Positions 14,253 through 19,435 of a stretch of DNA of 19,435 bases are shown in pieces; position 1 is the stretch's first letter, and every line of letters begins with the position of its first letter. This stretch comes from a bacterium (GTDB lineage: Bacteria; Vulcanimicrobiota; Xenobia; Xenobiales; Xenobiaceae). Made by a program: the position numbers and the translations under genes. The DNA lies in contig JALHDH010000099.1 in NCBI GenBank assembly GCA_022839105.1, positions 1 to 19,435 on the forward strand. Direction: 5' to 3'. The notes under the pieces are model-generated. The model was not told where the DNA came from, did not search any database, and saw only the letters and a list, made by a program, of their open reading frames with translations.

Positions 14253-15305
14253 ATGAGCGACGAAAAGACCTCCCCCATCCGCCTGACCGAGTACAGCCAC
14301 GGCGCCGGTTGCGGCTGCAAGATCTCTCCGCAGGTCCTCGACGAGATCCTCCGGGGAAGCGTCCTGCAATCCCCCGATCCCAGGCTCCTGGTGGGCTACG
14401 ATTCGCGCGACGACGCGGCGGTGTACGACCTGGAAGACGGGCGGGCGGTGATCAGCACCACCGACTTCTTCATGCCCATCGTCGACGACCCGGTCGACTT
14501 CGGGCGCATCGCGGCGGCCAACGCGATTTCGGACATCTACGCCATGGGAGGCCGTCCGCTGATGGCCATCTCGGTGCTGGGCTGGCCCTTGGACAAGCTG
14601 CCCCCGGAGGTGGCCAGCCGGGTGCTGGACGGAGCGCGCAGGACCTGCAACGAGGCCGGAATCCCCCTGGCGGGCGGTCACAGCATCGATGCCCCCGAGC
14701 CGATCTTCGGCCTGGCCGTCACGGGTCTTGCCGAGATCCGACACCTCAAGCGCAACGACACCGCCACGCCGGGTTGCCGGCTGTACCTGACCAAACCCCT
14801 GGGCGTGGGAATCCTGACCACGGCCCAGAAGCGGCGGCTGCTCCAGCCCGGACACGAGGGGATTGCCCGGGACTCGATGTGCCGGCTGAACCGGATCGGC
14901 TCGGAGCTGGCCGGGTTGTCCGGCGTCCAGGCCATGACCGACGTGACGGGCTTCGGGCTGCTGGGCCACCTGGTGGAGATGTGCCAGGGGAGCGGCGTCT
15001 CGGCGCGGGTGCAGTTCGCAGCGATCCCGTTTTTGCCCCACGTCGAGGAATACCGGGCCCTGGGTTGCATCCCCGGAGGGACCTGGCGCAATCACTCGAG
15101 CTACGGCCATCGCATCGCCCCCCTCCCGCCCGAGCGCGTCGAGTTCCTCTGCGATCCCCAGACCAGCGGCGGGTTGCTGGTGGCCGTCCGACCCGAGGCG
15201 GAAGAGGAGTTCCTGCAGGTGGCCCGGCGCCACGGACTCGATCTGGCCAGCCTGGGCGAACTGATGGAGCCGGATCGCGAGCACCTGGTCCAGGTCGTGG
15301 GCTGA
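14253..15305 (+). CDS. selD: Selenide, water dikinase (selenophosphate synthase), Cys form
   Basis: Makes selenophosphate from selenide and ATP, the selenium donor for selenocysteine and for 2-selenouridine in tRNA. The N-terminal active-site loop HGAGCGCKIS gives Cys20 and Lys23, matching Cys17 and Lys20 of E. coli SelD; the codon is a normal Cys, not in-frame TGA. The PurM-like ATP-binding fold follows: DDAAVYDLEDG, then TTDFFMPIVDDPVDFGRIAA, AISDIYAMGG, AGGHSIDAPEP, and near the C terminus TDVTGFGLLGHL and DPQTSGGLLVAV. Length of 350 aa is normal. The start at 14253 is the first ATG of the conserved region; AGGGGAAG lies about 15 nt upstream, somewhat far. No selA, selB, selU or selenoprotein gene is seen in the window, so the user of the product lies elsewhere. 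Confidence 0.97.
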   Translation: MSDEKTSPIRLTEYSHGAGCGCKISPQVLDEILRGSVLQSPDPRLLVGYDSRDDAAVYDLEDGRAVISTTDFFMPIVDDPVDFGRIAAANAISDIYAMGGRPLMAISVLGWPLDKLPPEVASRVLDGARRTCNEAGIPLAGGHSIDAPEPIFGLAVTGLAEIRHLKRNDTATPGCRLYLTKPLGVGILTTAQKRRLLQPGHEGIARDSMCRLNRIGSELAGLSGVQAMTDVTGFGLLGHLVEMCQGSGVSARVQFAAIPFLPHVEEYRALGCIPGGTWRNHSSYGHRIAPLPPERVEFLCDPQTSGGLLVAVRPEAEEEFLQVARRHGLDLASLGELMEPDREHLVQVVG

Positions 15306-15617
15306 GGAGGCCCTGCCGAAGGAACCCGGCCGGAGCACCGGAGATCACCGACGTCTACCTCCTTGGCCTGGCGGTGGCCCGCGCAGCCCTCGCCAGCGCG
15401 CGCAATCCCGCATCCTTCCCAGGAATCTCCTGCGAAACATGACGGAGAGCGGGCATGTGGCGTTGGTGCGCGATGTCGGGCACGCGCCGTGGCGCGACGT
15501 GGAGGTTCCGCTACGACGCGGAGGGGCGCCTCAGGGCGACCACCGACCCGGATGCAGCGCGAAGCCCCACCCGCGGCGAGCCAGGGGTTGGCCCGGGCAC
15601 CGCGAAGCGACCTCGCC
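15306..15617. other. Intergenic stretch between selD and thrC with a YD-repeat-like remnant
   Basis: No complete gene is recognisable in these 312 bp. One frame on the plus strand (from ATG 15455) reads TWRFRYDAEGRLRATTDPD at about 15500-15556, which fits the consensus of a single RHS/YD repeat (YD-x-x-GRL, then TDP). The frame then runs into thrC out of phase and loses resemblance. It may be a relic of an rhs gene or chance in GC-rich DNA. No terminator with a T run and no clear promoter was found. Confidence 0.3.
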
Positions 15618-16883
15618 ATGACCAGCCAGAATCCCCTCCCCGTCACCTCCATGACCTGCGCGCTCTGCGGGCGGAACTTCGCCCCCGGCGAAGTTCGCTA
15701 CACATGCCCGGACTGCGGCACCGACGGCATCCTGGAGGTCCTCTACGACTTCCAGGCCGCCAGGGCCCACCTGACCCCCGAGGCGCTGCGCCGTTCGGAA
15801 GCCCGGGGGCTGGCGCGCTACTCCGCGATCCTTCCGATCCGCTCGGCCGAGAACCTGCCCCCCTTGCGGGTGGGCGGAACCCCCTTCTACGAGACCACGC
15901 GCCTGGGTCAGGTCCTGGGCCTTCCCCGTCTGGCCGTCAAGGACGACGGCCAGAACCCCACCGGTTCCCTGAAGGACCGGGCCAGCGCCGTGGCGGCCGC
16001 GGCCGCGCTGGAGTCGGGCGAGCCGCTGATCACCGCGGCCTCCACCGGCAACGCCGCCTCGTCGCTTTCGGGGATGTGCGCGTCGGTGGGCCTGCGCACG
16101 GTGATCTTCGTGCCCGAGCGGGCTCCCCGGGCCAAGGTGGCCCAGTTGTTGATGTTCGGGGCCACCGTGCTCTCGGTCCGGGGCACCTATGACGATGCCT
16201 TCGAACTCTCCTTGCGGGCCACCGAGGAGTTCGGATGGTACAACCGCAACACGGGTTTCAACCCCTACCTGCTGGAGGGCAAGAAGACCGCCGCCCTGGA
16301 GATCTGGGAGAACCTGGGATACCAGGTTCCCGACTACGTGGCCGTCTCGGTGGGCGACGGCTGCATCGTGGGCGGACTGGGCAAGGGCTTCCGCGACCTG
16401 CAGCGGATGGGCCTGATCGATCGTCTGCCCCGCCTGCTGGCGGTGCAGGCCCGAGGCTCGTCGGTCCTGGCCAAGGCCTTCGCCCAGGGCGACCGCGTGG
16501 TGCCCGAACCCGACGCCGACACCTATGCCGACTCGATCAGCGTGGGGATCCCGCGGGCAGCGGCCCTGGCCCTGCGGGGCGTCCGCGAGTCGGAGGGGAC
16601 CTTCGTGGTGGTCGAAGACGAGGAGATCCAGGAAGCCCAGGTCCTTCTGGCCCGCCACGCCGGGGTCTTCGCCGAGCCCGCCGGAGCCACCCCGATCGCG
16701 GGGCTGAGGAAGGCCGTCAGCCAGGGCCTGATTCCCCGGGAGGCCCGGGTGGTCGCCCTGGTCACGGGGAACGGCCTGAAGGATGTGGAGGGAGCGTTGA
16801 AGGCCCTGCGCGAGGGGCCCACCTCCATCGATCGCGACCCCGAGGCCCTGCGCCAGACCCTTCAGGCCCAAGGGCTGGCCTGA
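15618..16883 (+). CDS. thrC: Threonine synthase
   Basis: A PLP enzyme that converts O-phosphohomoserine to threonine and phosphate in the cytoplasm. The N terminus has a zinc-ribbon-like CALC (Cys14, 17) and CPDC (Cys30, 33), common in the longer ThrC group. The cofactor lysine is Lys119 in NPTGSLKDR, followed by the STGNAASSLS phosphate-binding loop, the SVGDGCIVGGLGKGF glycine-rich segment and EPAGATPIAGL. Total length is 421 aa from the ATG at 15618. That start is chosen because upstream frame has no conserved sequence; a second ATG at 15651 (MTCALCG) is an equally possible start, and neither has a good ribosome binding site. Other threonine genes are not near, so the gene appears solitary. 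Confidence 0.95.
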   Translation: MTSQNPLPVTSMTCALCGRNFAPGEVRYTCPDCGTDGILEVLYDFQAARAHLTPEALRRSEARGLARYSAILPIRSAENLPPLRVGGTPFYETTRLGQVLGLPRLAVKDDGQNPTGSLKDRASAVAAAAALESGEPLITAASTGNAASSLSGMCASVGLRTVIFVPERAPRAKVAQLLMFGATVLSVRGTYDDAFELSLRATEEFGWYNRNTGFNPYLLEGKKTAALEIWENLGYQVPDYVAVSVGDGCIVGGLGKGFRDLQRMGLIDRLPRLLAVQARGSSVLAKAFAQGDRVVPEPDADTYADSISVGIPRAAALALRGVRESEGTFVVVEDEEIQEAQVLLARHAGVFAEPAGATPIAGLRKAVSQGLIPREARVVALVTGNGLKDVEGALKALREGPTSIDRDPEALRQTLQAQGLA

Positions 16884-16898
16884 AGGCCGGTTCTCGCG

Positions 16899-16920
16899 GC
16901 GCCTCGGCGGGGCGAGGCGC
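16899..16920 (+). terminator. GC-rich hairpin after thrC
   Basis: A perfect 8-bp inverted repeat (GCGCCTCG at 16899-16906, CGAGGCGC at 16913-16920) with a 6-nt loop starts 16 bp after the thrC stop. No T run follows. It is in the right place for a factor-independent terminator of a GC-rich genome, but without a U tract this remains tentative. Confidence 0.4.
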
Positions 16921-16940
16921 TGCGGGCCGGTTGAGGGCGG

Positions 16941-16987
16941 GTTTCCTCCATGAATTTGCGGAAATGCCGCAAATTCATGGCGGAAAC
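16941..16987. repeat. 47-bp near-perfect palindrome (21-bp arms)
   Basis: Arms 16941-16961 and 16967-16987 are complementary over 21 positions with a single mismatch (at 16948/16980) around a 5-nt loop; the inner 14 bp (CCATGAATTTGCGG and its complement) are perfect. The A/T-rich core contrasts with the surrounding GC-rich DNA. It does not look like a terminator because no T run follows on either strand. It could be a REP-like extragenic palindrome, a small transposable-element remnant or a protein-binding site. Because of the symmetry both strands read the same peptide start (MNLR..RKFM), which is a by-product. Confidence 0.75.
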
Positions 16988-17085
16988 GGGCCAACCTCGA
17001 CCCACAGGCAGGTCCTGGCGCTCGTCCCCCGCCGGGTGGTGCTGGAGGAATATGGGCGGATGGCCGAAGCGATTTCCGGACATGG

Positions 17086-18315
17086 ATGGACCCGATGAAA
17101 CCAGGACGCTGCATCCACGGTCTTGCTGGCGACACCTGCGCCACATGTCTGGCCGCGCGGAACCCACCCAAGCCCAAACCCAGGTCCAGCCGCCCGCGAG
17201 CGCCCAGCCCTCCGCGCCAGAGCCCCCGCGAGCGAATGGAGCGGATCGCCGAATCCCTCCTGGGCAGGAGAACGGCCTCGTTCCAGCGCGATCCGGCGGC
17301 CGGCGAGGCCCTTCTGGCAGGGACCGGACTCACCCCGGAGTTCGTCCAGACCTTGCTCGACCTGGAATGGTTCACGGACCTGCGCAGAGAGATCCTTCGC
17401 TGGTCCCGCCCCACCGCGGCGGAAGCGGCGGAGTGGCGCGACCTTCTGTCCCCTTGGCCGGATATGGGCGCCTCGTGGAGGGATCGGCTCGATTCGGCCT
17501 TCCGACGAAGACGGATCTCGCGCGACACCCCGACCAGGCCCCTCTCGAAGGAGTCCCCGGACTCGGCGCTGGCGGCGATGAAGTTCCTGGACTCGCTGCT
17601 GGAGGCGATGAAAGCCCGCAAGGAGCAGCCGCCGACCGAGGCCACCGAACCCCGGAGCGGTTCCAGCGAACCCTCTGAAAAGAAGCTGGCAACCACCGAA
17701 AAACTCCGGAAGTTCCTGAAGGAGGCGGCCGATTTGGGCCGGTTCGCAGACCTCCTGAATGCCGCCTGCGAATCCTGGGACCGATACCTCCAGGCCCGAG
17801 GGCTCCCCCTCACCCCGCCGCCCCCCGACCTGATGCGCAAGCTGCGGGCACTCGTCCGGGGGCGCCTGACGCTTGACGAGTACCGGACCTGGCTGGGCGA
17901 GCAGGACCTGCGCCCTCTGCGGGAAGCCCGGGGGGCAGACCTGGACTGGGAGATCCTTCCTCCCGGCTTCTGGCGCAACGCCGACCTGCCGGACTGGCCG
18001 CATCCGGGCACGGCCGAGCAGGCTCGAGAGCGCCTGGAGCGCCTCGATTTCCTGGCCAACCTGGGTCCTGAGGCCTTCTATCGAGGCCGCACCATGGAGA
18101 GCCGCAACTACGTGGTCGCGGAATTCCCAGGGGTCGCCCTCGCCGAGTGCGCCTGGGAAGGAAACGCCCTCTACTACGTCCTGACCGAAACCCACCACTG
18201 GCGTGAAGTCTTCTGCCTCGCCAAGCGCGAGGCCCTGGAGGCCGGAGCCCGGCGAGTCTTCCACCGCGCGGACGGTCTGTGGAGGGAGAAGGTCCGGGAC
18301 CTGGTGGGGAGATGA
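17086..18315 (+). CDS. Uncharacterised 409-aa protein with N-terminal Cys/His knuckle
   Basis: I do not recognise the family. The N terminus holds CIHGLAGDTCATC (Cys9, His11, Cys18, Cys21), a CxHx6CxxC pattern that could bind one zinc. A basic, Pro/Arg-rich linker follows (residues 27-50), then mostly helical soluble segments rich in Arg, Glu and Leu with a charged linker near 180-210. The last 75 residues (MESRNYVVAEFPGVALAECA, then GNALYYVL and WREVFCLAKREALEAGA) look like a compact alpha/beta domain with conserved-looking aromatic residues. No membrane segment or signal peptide is seen, so it is probably cytoplasmic. Start is ATG 17086, or ATG 17095 in the same frame; no good ribosome binding site for either. 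Its stop overlaps the start of the metallopeptidase gene by 4 bp (ATGA), implying coupled translation and a shared task. Confidence 0.75.
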   Translation: MDPMKPGRCIHGLAGDTCATCLAARNPPKPKPRSSRPRAPSPPRQSPRERMERIAESLLGRRTASFQRDPAAGEALLAGTGLTPEFVQTLLDLEWFTDLRREILRWSRPTAAEAAEWRDLLSPWPDMGASWRDRLDSAFRRRRISRDTPTRPLSKESPDSALAAMKFLDSLLEAMKARKEQPPTEATEPRSGSSEPSEKKLATTEKLRKFLKEAADLGRFADLLNAACESWDRYLQARGLPLTPPPPDLMRKLRALVRGRLTLDEYRTWLGEQDLRPLREARGADLDWEILPPGFWRNADLPDWPHPGTAEQARERLERLDFLANLGPEAFYRGRTMESRNYVVAEFPGVALAECAWEGNALYYVLTETHHWREVFCLAKREALEAGARRVFHRADGLWREKVRDLVGR

Positions 18316-18926
18316 GGGGAGCACCCTCCAGAACCCGACTCGACGCTGCAAAGGACTGCTGCCTGTGGCGCGACGGGCGCCCGGTCCGCACCAGGAGCCG
18401 TCGCAAGGTCCGGCATCCGGAGTTGAGCCTGCTGCCCTACTCGCTGGACGACCTCCTGCACAAGGTGCGCAACCGTCACTTCCGGGACCTGGACCGCCCG
18501 ATCCATTGCTGGTTTTCCTTTGAGGAGAGCCTGGCCTTCATCCAACACAGCCTGGCCGGAGGCCCCGCGCACATCCACTTCCACTCGCTGTTGAACCACC
18601 CGGGAACACCGTCGGAGGTCCTGGAATTCATCCTGACCCACGAGATGCTGCACCTGCAGATACCGGGCCGCGAAATCGACGGGCGATGGGTCGACCATCC
18701 CCCGGAATTCTGGACCCGAGAGTCTGAACTGGTGCCCCGGAAGAGGTCCTCGTGGGCCTGGATCTACGCCAATTTCGGAGAATGCCTGAAGCGGGAGCCG
18801 AAGCTGGAGCGGCTCCTGGTGATCCGCTCCCGGGCCCTGCCCGTGCTGGCCAGACCGCGCATCCCGTTGGACGATGTCCTGAAGGTCTTCGGCATGCGAC
18901 CAGAAGCCGAGGAGTTCTTCCTGTAG
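18312..18926 (+). CDS. Putative YgjP/SprT-like zinc metallopeptidase (204 aa)
   Basis: The ATG at 18312 sits inside the stop overlap with the previous gene (GGGGAG-ATGA), giving 204 aa; a longer frame from 18279 is less likely. The motif LEFILTHEMLHLQIPG gives His110, Glu111 and His114 (HExxH), and His129 in DHPPEFW is the probable third zinc ligand, spaced 15 residues on. HExxH followed by H-x3-FW is the pattern of the YgjP/DUF45 and SprT-like minimal metallopeptidases. The N-terminal third is basic and lacks a signal peptide, so it acts in the cytoplasm, perhaps bound to nucleic acid. The substrate is unknown. The coupling to the 409-aa protein suggests that protein is its partner, adaptor, target or inhibitor. 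The catalytic residues are intact. Confidence 0.78.
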   Translation: MRGAPSRTRLDAAKDCCLWRDGRPVRTRSRRKVRHPELSLLPYSLDDLLHKVRNRHFRDLDRPIHCWFSFEESLAFIQHSLAGGPAHIHFHSLLNHPGTPSEVLEFILTHEMLHLQIPGREIDGRWVDHPPEFWTRESELVPRKRSSWAWIYANFGECLKREPKLERLLVIRSRALPVLARPRIPLDDVLKVFGMRPEAEEFFL

Positions 18927-19120
18927 ACCACAGCCGACCCGTCCCAGGCCCCTCTCAAGCAAGGCCGGTCTGGCTGACCAGACAGCGGGCGGACAGGGCC
19001 GGACCAGAGCGGACCACTTGTCCCACTCGAGGCTGACCCTCGGCCAGGAGGCTGTGTGAGTATCCGGACCGAGCATCGCCGAGGGATCTTGTGCACCCTG
19101 CAAAGCGCAAAGAGTCGTGG

Positions 19121-19148
19121 TTTGCTGGAGGCAAATGAGACTATTTGC
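19121..19148. repeat. A/T-rich dyad (GCAAAT/ATTTGC with an extra TTTGC)
   Basis: GCAAAT (19131-19136) and ATTTGC (19143-19148) form an inverted repeat with a 6-nt centre; TTTGC at 19121-19125 also pairs with the first half, giving two alternative stems. In a GC-rich region this A/T-rich dyad stands out and could be an operator or an RNA switch. No dependent gene is certain. Confidence 0.35.
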
Positions 19149-19165
19149 AACACAGCGGGGGCCTC

Positions 19166-19188
19166 GCACCCGCGCCCCACGCGGGTGC
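19166..19188 (+). terminator. Strong 9-bp hairpin, terminator-like
   Basis: GCACCCGCG (19166-19174) and CGCGGGTGC (19180-19188) pair perfectly around a 5-nt loop. It lies 240 bp after the metallopeptidase stop and is followed by ATCCCATC, not a T run. It may end the transcript of the pair, or be part of a structured RNA or of a leader for the next gene. Confidence 0.35.
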
Positions 19189-19393
19189 ATCCCATCGAGC
19201 GGCGAGGCGACCGACGCGGTATTCACACAGGTTCCTGGAACAGGGCCCGGTACCTGCCGGTCCAGAATCGGCAACATCCCGTCCACTTCGCGGCAATCTT
19301 CCGTTCATCCGCCGGCAAAATCCGGGGCGTACCCTGGGTGTGAGGGTCGCCCGTGGGCGGGCGCCCGACGGCCGGTCCCCGCCCCTGGCGGGA

Positions 19394-19402
19394 TGGTATA
19401 CT
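19394..19402 (+). promoter_or_regulatory. Extended -10 promoter
   Basis: TGG directly followed by TATACT (19397-19402) fits the extended -10 form TGnTATAAT. No TTGACA-like -35 is found 16-18 bp upstream, as is allowed for extended -10 promoters. Transcription would begin near 19408-19410, about 15 nt before the ATG at 19424 of the gene at the window edge. Confidence 0.5.
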
Positions 19403-19423
19403 CCTGGCATGGAGGACGCTCGC

Positions 19424-19435
19424 ATGGAAGCCCTG
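19424..19435 (+). CDS. Start of a gene cut by the window edge
   Basis: ATG at 19424 is preceded by GGAGG (19411-19415) at 8 nt spacing and lies downstream of the extended -10 promoter, so a real gene probably begins here. Only four codons (MEAL) are visible. An in-frame ATG at 19409 (MEDARMEAL) is an alternative that would make the message almost leaderless. The product cannot be identified. Confidence 0.4.

Larger units (their letters stand above)
18927..19396. other. Non-coding stretch with hairpins
   Basis: About 470 bp without a recognisable gene. Frames crossing it on both strands (for example 19056-19343 plus, which begins at a GTG with GGAGG close by) show no family resemblance and an odd composition. 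It contains an A/T-rich dyad near 19121-19148 and a strong 9-bp hairpin at 19166-19188. No tRNA, CRISPR or riboswitch was recognised; a small RNA cannot be excluded. Confidence 0.4.

Noticed and set aside
15531..18059. Long minus-strand frame of 842 codons opposite thrC and the 409-aa gene
   Set aside because: Low-complexity composition and no domains; thrC on the plus strand is unambiguous.
19056..19343. 95-codon plus-strand frame starting with GTG near a GGAGG
   Set aside because: Spacing to the GTG is only about 4 nt, the protein has no recognisable features and it covers two hairpins; kept as non-coding.

Overview
The window is a high-GC bacterial chromosome segment, densely packed and mostly on the minus strand. 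The core genes (four-S1-domain ribosomal protein S1, SmpB beside a one-piece tmRNA, CoaE, SelD, threonine synthase) and the hydrogenase-4-like membrane complex suggest a free-living anaerobe or facultative anaerobe. It could be a deltaproteobacterium-like lineage or a GC-rich candidate phylum. No marker here fixes the phylum.

Layout. (1) 1-875: the inner end of what looks like a mobile or phage-derived segment. It holds a class II glutamine amidotransferase cut by the window edge, a DUF5049-like protein, a 20-codon ORF, and A-rich non-coding DNA ending at a terminator. It abuts the 3' end of ssrA, a classic integration target. (2) 876-4618, minus: a housekeeping block read rpsA > coaE > lytic transglycosylase > smpB > ssrA, with spacings of 11-90 bp. 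(3) 4743-14137, minus: one tight operon read helix-turn-helix/EIIA-like regulator > hyfB-like > hyfC-like > hyfE-like > hyfF-like > NuoC/D-like large subunit > ferredoxin/NuoB-like fusion > B12-binding radical SAM protein. The large subunit lacks the cysteine pairs that hold the [NiFe] site, so this is an energy-converting-hydrogenase-related (Ehr-type) complex and not a hydrogenase. hyfB is frameshifted by an apparent ~68-bp deletion that removes its key transmembrane-helix segment. (4) 14253-16883, plus: selD and thrC, separated by about 310 bp with a short YD-repeat-like peptide remnant. (5) 16884-19435, plus: a striking 47-bp near-perfect palindrome, then a translationally coupled pair (an unknown 409-aa protein with an N-terminal Cys/His knuckle, and a YgjP/SprT-like zinc metallopeptidase). 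After them comes about 500 bp of non-coding DNA with hairpins and an extended -10 promoter driving a gene that starts at the window edge.

How the parts work together. The rpsA-ssrA block serves translation and ribosome rescue. The Ehr-type operon would encode a membrane-bound ion-translocating redox module: NuoH-, NuoK-, NuoN- and NuoL-like membrane parts plus NuoB- and NuoCD-like soluble parts with an extra two-cluster ferredoxin domain. Its electron donor and acceptor are not revealed by the sequence. The candidate undescribed items are the 409-aa/metallopeptidase pair, the regulator with a substituted phospho-histidine at the head of the Ehr operon, and the element abutting ssrA.
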